NCBI GenBank assembly: GCA_945869265.1 | Contig: CAMBOI010000002.1 | Coordinates: 62,001-126,000 of the forward strand | DNA length: 64,000 nt | Source of the DNA: an uncultured Prevotella sp. | Lineage (GTDB): Bacteria > Bacteroidota > Bacteroidia > Bacteroidales > Bacteroidaceae | Reading direction: 5' to 3' | Part shown: positions 1-8,638 of the stretch, piece by piece | How positions within the stretch are numbered: position 1 is the first letter of the stretch | Layout: every line of letters begins with the position of its first letter | The notes under the pieces: generated by a model | Told to the model about the DNA's origin: nothing | Database searches by the model: none | The model's input: the letters and a program-made list of their open reading frames with translations, nothing else | Position numbers and translations under genes: made by a program

Positions 1-781
1 CCTCGTCGAGGGCGTATGTCAACTTGTCGATCTTGTTTGTGAAGAAGTTATAGATAACTACTGCGAACCAAGATGTCAAAATACCTGATGCTGTGTTCAC
101 AAGGGCCTCAGAAATACCGGCAGACAGTGCCATAGAATCAGCACCACCACCTGCAGACAGAGCCTGGAATGAACGGATCATACCGAGCACAGTACCGAAC
201 AGAGCGGTAAGTGTACCGAGGGTAACGATGGTTGCTACGATAGGCAAGTTCATCTGGAGAGTAGGCATCTCAAGCTGAGTAGCCTCCTCGTGAGCCTGCT
301 GGATCTTGGCGATCTTCTGAGCCTTCTTCAGAGTGGTGTTGCCTTCAGCATCCTTGTAGGCGTTGATTGAAGCGAGAACCACGTTAGCTACTGAACCCTT
401 CATCTTGTTGCAAAGAGCTGTAGCCTCGTCGAACTTACCAGTCTTGATGAGTTCCTTAACCTGGGTTGTGAACTTGCCAAGGCTCATTGTACCGAATGCA
501 CTTCTAAGAGCGAAGAAACGCTCAACACCGAGGCAGATAACAGAGAGAAGGAGAGTCAAGATAAGACCTACTACGAAACCTCCCTTATACACGGTACCCA
601 TAAGGTTTACTGGGTGTCCTGTGGGATCGCCACCTGCGAAGTTGTCAGGTGCACCGAGTACCTGGAAATAGAATGCGTAAGCGGCTACACAGCAGATTAC
701 AAGAATCCAGATAGCGTTCTTTACTCCCTTAAAGCCCGATGATTTCTTAGCTGGGGCTGCAGCATTTGTTTTTGTTGCCAT
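1..781 (-). CDS. exbB: ExbB/TolQ/MotA-family proton channel (3' end outside window)
   Basis: Inner-membrane proton-channel subunit that would work with ExbD and TonB to energise outer-membrane receptors such as SusC proteins. Reading on the minus strand from the ATG at 781 gives at least 260 residues. There is an N-terminal membrane segment near residues 27-43, a second at about 70-95, and a third at about 170-200 containing the family signature LGTLTALFGTVLGMI. This is followed by the ALSAGISEALVNTASGI helix typical of MotA/TolQ/ExbB. The stop codon is not reached, but the domain is nearly complete. The low-complexity N-terminus (rich in K, A, P) is common in Bacteroidetes copies. The partner exbD should lie just beyond the left edge. 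Confidence 0.9.
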   Translation of the reverse strand, partial: MATKTNAAAPAKKSSGFKGVKNAIWILVICCVAAYAFYFQVLGAPDNFAGGDPTGHPVNLMGTVYKGGFVVGLILTLLLSVICLGVERFFALRSAFGTMSLGKFTTQVKELIKTGKFDEATALCNKMKGSVANVVLASINAYKDAEGNTTLKKAQKIAKIQQAHEEATQLEMPTLQMNLPIVATIVTLGTLTALFGTVLGMIRSFQALSAGGGADSMALSAGISEALVNTASGILTSWFAVVIYNFFTNKIDKLTYALDE

Positions 782-887
782 AATACTTTTAATTTTTTTA
801 GTTATTTAATGAATTAAAATGATATTCGCTTGATTGTTTTTTTTATGTTCAACAAGTGTCTTTGCGGAGTTGCCTCCTTACGAGCGA

Positions 888-919
888 CAAAGATAATAAA
901 TAAGTGCCAAAATCGCAAT
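888..919 (-). promoter_or_regulatory. Promoter of the exbB operon
   Basis: On the minus strand ATTG (919-916), a 20-nt spacer and TATCTTTG (895-888) match the Bacteroidetes pattern TTTG-N19-21-TAnnTTTG with one change in the upstream box. It lies about 107 nt before the exbB start. Confidence 0.55.
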
Positions 920-985
920 GAATTAATAAGTTTTAACTACATTTTTTTGATTTCTTCATTGATTATGGCACTTATTCCTCTTTTT

Positions 986-2179
986 TTATGCTAATTTTGA
1001 CAATGCTTCCTTAATTCGGCGCATCGCCTCAACTATATTCTCGTCGCTTGTGGCATAACTCATGCGGAAACATTCGGGGTCGCCAAATGCATCTCCTCCC
1101 ACGGTTGCCACGTGTGCCTGTTCGAGCAGGTACATGGCGAAGTCGGATGATGTGTTGATGACAGTGTCACCGCATTTCTTGCCGAAGAAACTGCTGCACT
1201 TCGGGAACAGGTAGAACGCTCCCTCGGGCACGTTCACCTCCAAACCAGGGATGTCCTTGGCGAGTTTCACTATGAGGTCGCGACGGCGCTCGAATGCCTT
1301 GCGCATCTCTTCTACGCACTCCTGTGAGGCAGTGTATGCAAATTCGGCTGCTTTCTGGCTCACTGAGCACGGACCGCTGGTGTATTGTCCCTGCAGTTTA
1401 TTGCAGCCCTTGACTATCCACTCGGGGGCGGCAATGTAGCCTATGCGCCATCCAGTCATGGCGTATGCCTTCGACACTCCGTTCACGATGATCGAGCGCT
1501 CCTTCATTCCGGGGAACTGGGCTATGCTCTCGTGGTGACCGATGTAGTTGATGTGCTCATAGATTTCGTCGGCAAGCACGAAGAGGTCGTCGTGCTTCTT
1601 GATAACCTCTGCCAATGCCTCAAGCTCACTCTTTGAATATACGCTTCCCGTAGGGTTGCTCGGTGAGCAAAGGATAATCATGCGTGTCTTGGGCGTGATG
1701 GCAGCCTCAAGCTGCTCGGGAGTCATCTTGAAGTTTTGGCTGAATCCAGCCTCCACAATCACGGGCACTCCGCCTGCCAACTTCACCATCTGGGGATATG
1801 ACACCCAATAGGGGGCAGGGATGATAACTTCCTCGCCGTCGTTGACAAGGGCCATCACCGTGTTGCACACGCTCTGCTTGGCTCCGTTCGAAACGAGCAC
1901 CTCGTTTACCGTGTAGCCAAGACCGTTCTCATTCTTGAGCTTTGCCACGATAGCTTTCCTCAGGTCGGGGTAGCCCGGCACCGGTGAGTATCTTGAGAAG
2001 TTGTCGTCAACTGCCTTCTTGGCGGCTTCCTTAATGTGGTCGGGGGTGTTGAAGTCGGGCTCTCCCACGCTCATGTTGATGACGTCGATGCCCTGTGCTT
2101 TCATCTCCGAACTCTTCTGCGACATGGCTAATGTGGCCGATGGCGCAAGTCTTTGCAATCTATCTGATAGTTGTGCCAT
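986..2179 (-). CDS. aspC: Class I pyridoxal-phosphate aminotransferase (aspartate aminotransferase type)
   Basis: 397-residue fold-type I aminotransferase, probably aspartate or broad amino acid:2-oxoglutarate transamination in the cytoplasm. Visible landmarks are SVGEPDFNTP near residue 37 (substrate binding), the SPSNPTG motif at 172-178, the ADEIYEH block near 203-209 and the PLP lysine in VNGVSKAYAMTGWRIG (K237), with R245 in the conserved GWRIG. The length is normal for the family. The gene stands alone between exbB and ribBA; a TAATTTTG box at 2213-2206 on the minus strand gives it a promoter about 27 nt upstream. The exact amino-acid substrate cannot be read from sequence. Confidence 0.93.
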   Translation of the reverse strand: MAQLSDRLQRLAPSATLAMSQKSSEMKAQGIDVINMSVGEPDFNTPDHIKEAAKKAVDDNFSRYSPVPGYPDLRKAIVAKLKNENGLGYTVNEVLVSNGAKQSVCNTVMALVNDGEEVIIPAPYWVSYPQMVKLAGGVPVIVEAGFSQNFKMTPEQLEAAITPKTRMIILCSPSNPTGSVYSKSELEALAEVIKKHDDLFVLADEIYEHINYIGHHESIAQFPGMKERSIIVNGVSKAYAMTGWRIGYIAAPEWIVKGCNKLQGQYTSGPCSVSQKAAEFAYTASQECVEEMRKAFERRRDLIVKLAKDIPGLEVNVPEGAFYLFPKCSSFFGKKCGDTVINTSSDFAMYLLEQAHVATVGGDAFGDPECFRMSYATSDENIVEAMRRIKEALSKLA

Positions 2180-2205
2180 TTTATTGTTTGCTATTTATTC
2201 AGCTG

Positions 2206-2213
2206 CAAAATTA
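2206..2213 (-). promoter_or_regulatory. -7 box of the aminotransferase gene
   Basis: TAATTTTG on the minus strand matches TAnnTTTG, 27 nt before the start codon. No clear TTTG partner is seen at the expected distance. Confidence 0.45.
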
Positions 2214-2287
2214 ATCATTTTATTCTTTAAACAAGAAGATTTATTGCTTTTTTTTAATTTTTCAACAAAAAAAGTGTAACATTGCAT

Positions 2288-3499
2288 TTATTTAAGGTGC
2301 AATTCGTGCCCCATGCGCTCTTTTTTCGTCTTTAGATAGCGGTAGTCGTACTCATTAGGCGACACTTCGATGGGCACATTTTCCACTATCTCCAACCCGT
2401 ATGCTTCCAGTCCCACGCGCTTTGTGGGGTTGTTGGTCATGAGGCGCATCTTGTGCACTCCAAGATGACGAAGCATCTGTGCACCGCAACCATAGTCGCG
2501 CTCGTCGGGTTTGAATCCTAAATGGATGTTGGCATCCACCGTGTCCATTCCTTCCTCCTGCAACTTGTATGCCGCTATCTTGTTCATGAGACCGATGCCT
2601 CGGCCTTCCTGTTGCATGTAGATGATAACGCCCTTGCCTTCACGCTCTATCATCTCCATCGCCTTGTGTAGCTGTTCGCCGCAGTCGCAGCGCTTGCTGC
2701 CGAGGATGTCTCCGGTGGCGCACGACGAATGTACTCTCACCAGAATCGGTTCGTCCTCCTTCCATTCGCCCTTTATGAGAGCCATGTGCTCAAGTCCCGT
2801 GGCACTCTGGCGGAAGGGTATCAGGCGGAAATGCCCGTACTTCGTAGGCATGTCGGCCTCGTTGCCAACCTCTATCAGTGATTCTTTCTGCAGTCGGTAG
2901 GCTATGAGGTCCTTGATGGTAATGATGTGCATGTCGTGTTTTTCGGCAAACTCCATAAGGTCGGGCATACGTGCCATCGTACCGTCGTCATTCATGATTT
3001 CCATGAGTGCACCGGCGGGATAGAGTCCTGCCAACTTACACAGGTCGATGGCTGCCTCGGTGTGTCCCGAGCGGCGCAGCACTCCCATGTCCTGGGCATA
3101 CAGGGGATTGATATGTCCTGGTCGGCCGAATGTCTCGGGGCGTGATGCCGGGTCGGCGAGAGCACGTATGGTGGCGGCACGGTCGTGAGCCGACACTCCC
3201 GTGGTGCAGCCTTCGAGTTTGTCGATAGTCACTGTGAACGGTGTTCCGAGCATCGAGGTGTTGTCTGCCACCTGATGCGGCAGGTCGAGTTCCTCGCTGC
3301 GGCTCAATGTGATAGGTGCGCACAGTACGCCTCGGGCGTATTTCAGCATGAAATTCACCTTTTCCGCCGTAATCTTCTCTGCGGCGATAATCAGGTCGCC
3401 TTCATTCTCACGGTCTTCGTCATCCACCACGATGACAAATTTGCCCTCCCTGAAGTCGTCGAGGGCCTCTTCTATGGTGCTAAGTCCAAATCTTGCCAT
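2288..3499 (-). CDS. ribBA: Bifunctional 3,4-dihydroxy-2-butanone 4-phosphate synthase / GTP cyclohydrolase II
   Basis: Two entry enzymes of riboflavin synthesis in one 403-residue polypeptide. The N-terminal half (about 1-200) is RibB, which converts ribulose 5-phosphate, with the acidic [12 protein letters not shown] loop near residues 26-37. The C-terminal half (about 205-403) is RibA, which opens GTP, with the zinc-binding cysteines in [20 protein letters not shown] and the [10 protein letters not shown] motif. Both active sites look intact and the length is normal. The gene follows lptF/G in the same direction, separated by a 72-nt AT-rich spacer that carries ATTAAAATATTAAAGA, a motif repeated before holB and before the lipoprotein gene at 25651. 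Confidence 0.96.
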   Translation of the reverse strand: MARFGLSTIEEALDDFREGKFVIVVDDEDRENEGDLIIAAEKITAEKVNFMLKYARGVLCAPITLSRSEELDLPHQVADNTSMLGTPFTVTIDKLEGCTTGVSAHDRAATIRALADPASRPETFGRPGHINPLYAQDMGVLRRSGHTEAAIDLCKLAGLYPAGALMEIMNDDGTMARMPDLMEFAEKHDMHIITIKDLIAYRLQKESLIEVGNEADMPTKYGHFRLIPFRQSATGLEHMALIKGEWKEDEPILVRVHSSCATGDILGSKRCDCGEQLHKAMEMIEREGKGVIIYMQQEGRGIGLMNKIAAYKLQEEGMDTVDANIHLGFKPDERDYGCGAQMLRHLGVHKMRLMTNNPTKRVGLEAYGLEIVENVPIEVSPNEYDYRYLKTKKERMGHELHLK

Positions 3500-3571
3500 A
3501 TTATTTTGAATCCTTTAATTCTTTAATATTTTAATCCTTTTATATATTATATATAATAATGTGTAATTGTC

Positions 3572-5491
3572 TCAGTCAATACTGATCGTCACCTTCTTTC
3601 CCTCTTCCACTCGGCGAATGATATTTTCGCTTGCTGTGACGATATTGCGAAGGTCGCGCAACAGCCGCAGTCGGAATCGCCACATCCTGAGATAGAAGAA
3701 CACTCCGAGAGGCAGAATCACACCAGTGACCACATTCATCCATTTGCGTACAAATGGTCGGGTGTGGGCATGTGTGGCAATGATGGGCAGGGCATTCAGT
3801 TCGTTGAGGATGGTCTTGTCCTTCGTGTTCGACAGGTCCTCAATCACTGCCTCAAGCCTCTCGTTGATACCCTCTATCACCTGGTCATCACCCGGTCGGA
3901 AGAACACCTTTATTGGGTTGGGCGCCTTCAGCAGACTATGCTCGTGGGAGTAGGCCTTGATGTCGCGGCATAGTCTCATTAGCTCCTCTGCATCCTTGAT
4001 ATAGTCGGGGTCGTTGATGATAACCTCTTTCTTATATACGTGTCGCTTGGTGCGTATTCCCAACATCTTGAACAGCACGTTCTTGTACATGTCAATGTTG
4101 AACACCGTGGAATCGCTGTTGGCCTTGAATGTGAAGAACACAGCCAACGGCGCCAGTACGGCGGTGGATATCAGTTTGCCGAACAGCACTGTCCAGTTGC
4201 CGTCGCGTGCCATCTTCATTCCCGAGTTCTCGAATATGTAATACACAATGAACACGAGCACCGAGATAATCACTGGCACTCCCAAACCTCCCTTGCGGAT
4301 GATGGCTCCCAATGGGGCACCGATGAAGAAGAATATGATACATGCCAACGATAGTGTTATCTTGCCGATGGCTTCTATCTGGTGGGTTCTCAGTTGCCTG
4401 TTGAGTGTGTAGGAGTAGTCGCCCTTCATGCTCATCAGCGTCAGTTGCGAACTCAGTGTGCTCATTGCGCCCCTCACGATGTCCTGCTTGGCCTCAAGCG
4501 ATTGGTGGGCGAAGATGGTGTCGATGTTCACATCACCCGTCATGGCTCTCTTAACGGCTTTCAGCGAGTCGTCCTTGCTGATTTTCGGTTGGTAAAATGT
4601 CGAGTACTGACCATCGTTGTAATATGCGTGCGCCACACTGTCGTTAAACTCGCGTATGGAGTCGATGTCGTGTATGATTTTCTCCATGCTCTTCGATTTG
4701 GCACTTGCGGATATGCCTGTCACGTCGGCCATGTTGAATCCTCCGTCAAAGTCGAGCACTATGCGTTTGGTCGAGAACGTCTCGCGGCGGTAGGGGATGC
4801 TCGCACTGCCCGCGATGTCCTGAGAGCGCATATTCTCAAACCACTCTCCGCTGTACAGCGTCAGCAGCAGGTGTTTCTTCTCGGCTGTCGATTGCAACAT
4901 TCCCGAGTCGGCGAGGATGATGGCGGCATCCTCATATCCGCCCGTCATCTTGTAGATGGTGATGCCATACAGCTTGCCCGTTGTCATGTCCTTCTTCTGC
5001 ACATACAGGTTGCAATTGGGGATTCCGTCGTAGAATATTCCCTCGGGTATCTCCAACTCGGGGTTCTTCTGCTTCATCGAGAGCAGCAGTTGGCCAAACG
5101 ACTTGTTGGCGTCAGGCATAACCACATCCTGGAAATAATAAGACACCCCCGAGATAATAATCACTATCACAATCAGCGAGCGGAATGCCTGCATCAGTGA
5201 TATGCCAGCCGCCTTGATGGCAGTCAGCTCCGAGCTCTCGCCAAGGTTGCCGAAGGTGATGAGCGACGAAAGAAGTATGGCAAGCGGAAAGGCCTGGGGC
5301 ATGAGCATAAGACCCATGTACCAAAAGAATTGGGCAAGAATCTCCATCGAAAGACCCTTGCCAATGAGTTCGTCAACATAGCGCCACAGGAATTGCATCA
5401 TCAGCACAAACTGGCAGATGAAGAAGGTGCCTATGAAGAGCAGTCCAAACTGCTTGGCTATGAATATGTCTAATTTCTTTATACGAAACAT
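3572..5491 (-). CDS. LptF/LptG-family permease (YjgP/YjgQ)
   Basis: Inner-membrane subunit of the lipopolysaccharide export ABC transporter, pulling LPS from the membrane to the periplasmic bridge with LptB. The chosen start (MFRIKKLDIF) is an internal ATG ten codons after the first possible ATG, because MFRIKKLDxFIAK is the usual family N-terminus. There are membrane helices near residues 15-40, 50-75 and 90-115 (residue numbers from this start), a periplasmic jellyroll-like domain of about 250 residues, and further helices in the second half, including GAPLGAIIRKGGLGVPVIIS. At about 640 residues it is much longer than the 360-residue proteobacterial proteins; the charged C-terminal extension is a usual feature in Bacteroidetes. 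LptF and LptG cannot be told apart here. Confidence 0.88.
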   Translation of the reverse strand: MFRIKKLDIFIAKQFGLLFIGTFFICQFVLMMQFLWRYVDELIGKGLSMEILAQFFWYMGLMLMPQAFPLAILLSSLITFGNLGESSELTAIKAAGISLMQAFRSLIVIVIIISGVSYYFQDVVMPDANKSFGQLLLSMKQKNPELEIPEGIFYDGIPNCNLYVQKKDMTTGKLYGITIYKMTGGYEDAAIILADSGMLQSTAEKKHLLLTLYSGEWFENMRSQDIAGSASIPYRRETFSTKRIVLDFDGGFNMADVTGISASAKSKSMEKIIHDIDSIREFNDSVAHAYYNDGQYSTFYQPKISKDDSLKAVKRAMTGDVNIDTIFAHQSLEAKQDIVRGAMSTLSSQLTLMSMKGDYSYTLNRQLRTHQIEAIGKITLSLACIIFFFIGAPLGAIIRKGGLGVPVIISVLVFIVYYIFENSGMKMARDGNWTVLFGKLISTAVLAPLAVFFTFKANSDSTVFNIDMYKNVLFKMLGIRTKRHVYKKEVIINDPDYIKDAEELMRLCRDIKAYSHEHSLLKAPNPIKVFFRPGDDQVIEGINERLEAVIEDLSNTKDKTILNELNALPIIATHAHTRPFVRKWMNVVTGVILPLGVFFYLRMWRFRLRLLRDLRNIVTASENIIRRVEEGKKVTISID

Positions 5492-5559
5492 CTCTTTACT
5501 GCTATATATTATAGGGCGCACGATACCTTATCTATGCGCGCCTTTTCTCTATCAGCGTG

Positions 5560-5567
5560 CAAAGTTA
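5560..5567 (-). promoter_or_regulatory. -7 box of the lptF/G-ribBA transcript
   Basis: TAACTTTG on the minus strand, matching TAnnTTTG, about 70 nt before the chosen lptF/G start. Confidence 0.45.
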
Positions 5568-5614
5568 CACAAAAAAATCAGAAATCATAGCCTTTTTCTG
5601 TTTTTTTATGAAAT

Positions 5615-6013
5615 TTAGAGCCCACTTATTGCGTGAAGGCGCTCAAGATTGCCATTCCACACCTCTTTCATGTAGTCAACATCGTCGTCATCCACATGGT
5701 CGGTGATGATAAGAGAGAGTTTACCCGTGAAGTCGCTTTTCTCTATTCTCATCTCCCAGTAGTCCTCGTCGTCCTCGTTGACATCCCATTTCAGACGGAT
5801 GTAATGGTTTTCCTCTGCTCTGATCACCTCGGAGGTTCTCACGTCCTGTTGTGTCCACGTCTCGCCCCACTTGAATGTGAATATTCCATTCTTTTCCTCA
5901 ACATAGTCGGCCAGCCATTTCGACAGGCCGTGGGCGTGTCCTATCAAGTTCCACACGATGCTGTGTGACTTGGTTGAGAGTGGGTAATCAATACAAATTT
6001 TGGTCTTACTCAT
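5615..6013 (-). CDS. START-like (SRPBCC) domain protein
   Basis: Small 132-residue cytoplasmic protein that looks like one START/AHSA1-type helix-grip domain, a fold that binds hydrophobic ligands or client proteins. Supporting features are the alternating beta-strands with aromatic residues (FTFKWGETWTQQ, HYIRLKWDVNE, YWEMRIEKSDF) and the closing amphipathic helix (YMKEVWNGNLERLHAI). No signal peptide is present. It is very acidic in the middle (DEDDEDY and DHVDDDDVDY). The family is common in Bacteroidetes and has no assigned function that I can name. It is a single gene, back to back with the tRNA-Met transcription unit. Confidence 0.72.
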   Translation of the reverse strand: MSKTKICIDYPLSTKSHSIVWNLIGHAHGLSKWLADYVEEKNGIFTFKWGETWTQQDVRTSEVIRAEENHYIRLKWDVNEDDEDYWEMRIEKSDFTGKLSLIITDHVDDDDVDYMKEVWNGNLERLHAISGL

Positions 6014-6082
6014 CGTTTTTAGCGTTTTTACGGCACAAAAATACGAAAAAAAAACGAAATACGAAAATTTTTCGCAAAAAAG

Positions 6083-6114
6083 TTTGGTAGTTTAATAAAA
6101 ATGTAGTACCTTTG
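6083..6114 (+). promoter_or_regulatory. Promoter of tRNA-Met
   Basis: TTTG (6083-6086), 20-nt spacer, TACCTTTG (6107-6114): an exact match to the Bacteroidetes primary-sigma consensus, ending 18 nt before the tRNA. Confidence 0.85.
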
Positions 6115-6132
6115 CACCCGCAAACAAGCAAT

Positions 6133-6206
6133 GGCGGGATAGCTCAGCTGGTTAGAGCGTCGGATTCATAATCCGGAGGTCGTGGGTTCGGGTCCCACCC
6201 CCGCTA
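6133..6206 (+). tRNA. tRNA with CAT anticodon (Met)
   Basis: 74-nt cloverleaf: 7-bp acceptor (6133-6139 with 6199-6205), D stem GCTC/GAGC, anticodon loop TTCATAA with anticodon CAT, T stem GTGGG/CCCAC with loop TTCGGGT, discriminator A. CCA is not encoded. Acceptor pair 7 (A with C) is a mismatch. An elongator tRNA-Met is most likely; a CAT-anticodon tRNA-Ile modified by TilS cannot be excluded by eye. Confidence 0.9.
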
Positions 6207-6218
6207 CTTGAAAAGACA

Positions 6219-6248
6219 GGGAGTTACGATTATCGTAACTCCTTTTTT
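6219..6248 (+). terminator. Intrinsic terminator after tRNA-Met
   Basis: Near-perfect hairpin GGAGTTACGAT / ATCGTAACTCC followed by six T residues, 13 nt after the tRNA. Confidence 0.9.
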
Positions 6249-6315
6249 CATTGCTTTTGCTATGGAAATTTTGCAGTCGCAAAAGATATGTATTATATAT
6301 ATAAGGAGAAAAGAC

Positions 6316-6852
6316 ATGACAGAATTCAAGGATTTGGTGAAGCTCAGAAGGAGCCATAGAAAGTTTACGGAGGAAGAGTTTAGTCCGGAGGCCGTGCAGT
6401 TGATAATGCGTGCGGCACTGATGTCGCCCACGTCTAAGAGCCAGAGGGCATGGCAGTTTGTGGTGGTGGACGACAAGACCGACATCGAGAAACTGGCAGA
6501 TGCCAAGAACCTCGGTTCGCAGTTTATGAAGGGCGCACCGTTGGCGGTGGTCGTTCTCGGCGACCCTATGCGCAACGACTGCTGGGTGGAGGATGGCTCC
6601 ATTGCCGCTATCTCTATGCAGTATCAGGCTGAGGAACTCGGATTGGGCTCGTGCTGGGTGCAGATGCGTGGTCGCGGACTTGACGACGGCACTCCAGCCG
6701 ACGAGGTGATACGTGGCATTCTCGACATTCCCGCCAACTACAGTGTGCTCTGTGTGGTGGCTTTCGGACACAAGGCCGACGAGCGCAAGCCGCAGAACGA
6801 GGACAGCCTCAAGTGGGAGAACGTGCACATCGGAAAATTCTCGGAGAAATAA
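6316..6852 (+). CDS. Nitroreductase-family flavoprotein
   Basis: 178-residue FMN-dependent NAD(P)H oxidoreductase of the nitroreductase superfamily. The family signature is visible: an N-terminal LVKLRRSHRKFTEEEFSPE segment with the FMN-phosphate-binding RRSHRKF, the ALMSPTSKSQRAWQFVVV segment, and the C-terminal AFGHKADERK. The start is the ATG after AGGAGAAAAGAC, not the earlier in-frame ATG at 6208, which would begin inside the tRNA region. The family includes oxygen-insensitive nitroreductases and flavin-fragmenting enzymes; the physiological substrate is not evident. It is followed 66 nt later by the P1B-ATPase gene. Confidence 0.88.
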   Translation: MTEFKDLVKLRRSHRKFTEEEFSPEAVQLIMRAALMSPTSKSQRAWQFVVVDDKTDIEKLADAKNLGSQFMKGAPLAVVVLGDPMRNDCWVEDGSIAAISMQYQAEELGLGSCWVQMRGRGLDDGTPADEVIRGILDIPANYSVLCVVAFGHKADERKPQNEDSLKWENVHIGKFSEK

Positions 6853-6918
6853 GGCACTTTGCGACTGAGTTGCAAATACTTTTCCCTAACTTTGCACCCG
6901 AAATATAAGGGAAAAGAC

Positions 6919-8601
6919 ATGAACGACTCAGAGAATCAAGGGCAGCACTGCTGCCGACATACAGGCCATTGCTGCGGATATGCACACATAGCCGACGGGG
7001 CAATGGACAAGACGATGCTCGTGCGCATAGTAGTGACGATTGTCGCCACCGTGGCATTGCATTTTACAGAGATAGAGGGTTGGTGGCGGTTTGCCGCCTT
7101 CCTCGTAGTGTATCTGATAATTGGCTATGACATACTGCGCGAGGCTGCTGAAGGAATACTGCACGGTGAGGTGTTCGACGAGAACACCCTCATGGCAGTA
7201 GCCACCATCGGTGCCTTTGCCTTGGCAATCATGAGCGGTTCGGGCGACTACAACGAGGCCATCGCCGTGATGCTGCTGTTTCAGGTGGGCGAACTCTTCC
7301 AGAGTCATGCCGTGGGCAAGAGCCGACGCAACATTGTGGCTCTGATGGACATACGCCCCGACTATGCCAATGTGGAGCATGGGGGGAGTGTGGCAAAGAT
7401 ACATCCCAATGAGGTGAGCATCGGTACGGAGATAGTGGTGAGACGAGGCGAGAAGGTGCCCATCGACGGCGTGGTGACAGAGGGCAGGTCGATGCTCAAC
7501 ACCGCCAACTTGACGGGCGAGTCGGTGCCACGCGGGGTATCCGTAGGCGACGAGATTCTGAGCGGTTGCATTAATATGGGCGACAAGCTGCGCATCAAGA
7601 CCACCAAGGCATTTGGCGAATCCACTGCCAGCAAGATTCTCCAACTGATGGAGGCAAGCGGCAGCCATAAGTCGAGATCGGAGAATTTCATATCCCGATT
7701 CGCAAGAGTATATACCCCGATAGTATGCTATGCCGCCCTCGCCCTTGCCGTAGTGCCCACGATGGTGTGTACATTGTTAATGGGCGAGCCTTTGGGCGCG
7801 GCCTTTGAGGCGTGGCTCTATCGCGCCCTCACGTTCCTCGTCATCTCCTGTCCTTGTGCCTTGGTGGTGAGCATCCCGCTGTCGTTCTTCGCCGGAATAG
7901 GGGCGGCAGGCAGACTTGGAATATTGGTCAAGGGCAGTCGCTATCTTGAGATGCTCTCGAAGGTGAGAACGATAGTGTTCGACAAGACAGGCACTCTTAC
8001 CGAAGGCAACATCGACAGCGAGGACAGGGTGAAATCGACTTCACGCCTTGCCGTTGACACGCTTCGCAGCGAGGGCATAAGTGAGATAGTGATGATGACA
8101 GGCGACAGGCGCGAGGTGGCTGAAAGGATAGGCAACGAGGTGGGTGTCAATAGGATATATAGCGAACTGTTGCCTGAAGGCAAGGTGGCACATCTTGAAA
8201 GCGTGATGGCGGAGAAGGGTAGGGGCGAGATGGTGGCATTCGTGGGCGACGGTATCAACGACGCCCCAGTGCTGAGACGCGCCGACTTGGGCATTGCCAT
8301 GGGCGCATTGGGATGCGATGCCGCCATCGAGGCCGCCGACGTAGTGCTTATGGACGACGACCCGATGAAGATCATGACGGCGATTAGGGTGTCGAGACGC
8401 ACGCTGCAGATTGTGTGGCAGAACATAGTGTTGGCTCTCGGAGTGAAGGCGGTGTGCCTGATGCTTGGGGCTGTGGGGATTGCCAATATGTGGCTCGCCG
8501 TGTTTGCCGATGTGGGGGTGATGGTGATTGCGGTGGTAAATGCGATGAGGGCGTGCCAGGCAGCAAAACTGCCTGGCACGGTGGCTCTTTCAATGCGATG
8601 A
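6919..8601 (+). CDS. P1B-type heavy-metal ATPase lacking the nucleotide-binding domain
   Basis: 560-residue membrane ATPase of the Zn/Cd/Pb-export class. The N-terminus replaces the usual HMA domain with a short Cys/His-rich tail (CCRHTGHCCGYAH). Motifs in order: actuator TGES (199-202), metal-site CPC (311-313), phosphorylation site DKTGTLTEG (D355), TGD (394-396) and GDGINDAP (443-450). D355 and TGD are only 39 residues apart, whereas normal family members have well over 100, because the N domain with its ATP-binding HP motif sits there. It is missing cleanly and in frame, so ATP hydrolysis is doubtful. The C-terminus is also altered by a 53-bp repeat-bounded insertion. The start is the ATG after GGGAAAAGAC. 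It is followed by a Fur-type regulator, a common metal-resistance pairing. Confidence 0.85.
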   Translation: MNDSENQGQHCCRHTGHCCGYAHIADGAMDKTMLVRIVVTIVATVALHFTEIEGWWRFAAFLVVYLIIGYDILREAAEGILHGEVFDENTLMAVATIGAFALAIMSGSGDYNEAIAVMLLFQVGELFQSHAVGKSRRNIVALMDIRPDYANVEHGGSVAKIHPNEVSIGTEIVVRRGEKVPIDGVVTEGRSMLNTANLTGESVPRGVSVGDEILSGCINMGDKLRIKTTKAFGESTASKILQLMEASGSHKSRSENFISRFARVYTPIVCYAALALAVVPTMVCTLLMGEPLGAAFEAWLYRALTFLVISCPCALVVSIPLSFFAGIGAAGRLGILVKGSRYLEMLSKVRTIVFDKTGTLTEGNIDSEDRVKSTSRLAVDTLRSEGISEIVMMTGDRREVAERIGNEVGVNRIYSELLPEGKVAHLESVMAEKGRGEMVAFVGDGINDAPVLRRADLGIAMGALGCDAAIEAADVVLMDDDPMKIMTAIRVSRRTLQIVWQNIVLALGVKAVCLMLGAVGIANMWLAVFADVGVMVIAVVNAMRACQAAKLPGTVALSMR

Positions 8602-8605
8602 GGGC
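8539..8605 (+). repeat. 14-bp direct repeat bounding a 53-bp insertion with an 11-bp palindrome
   Basis: AATGCGATGAGGGC occurs at 8539-8552 and again at 8592-8605. Between them lies the perfect inverted repeat GTGCCAGGCAG / CTGCCTGGCAC (8553-8563 and 8569-8579, loop CAAAA). The 53-nt repeat period shifts the reading frame of the ATPase and moves its stop from 8642 to 8601. Confidence 0.8.
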
Positions 8606-8638
8606 CTGGAAAGGTGGCTCATATAAAATAAAAACAGA

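Noticed and set aside
4382..5200. 272-residue open frame on the plus strand
   Set aside because: It lies wholly antisense to the lptF/G coding sequence, has low-complexity H/V/L-rich composition and no family features.
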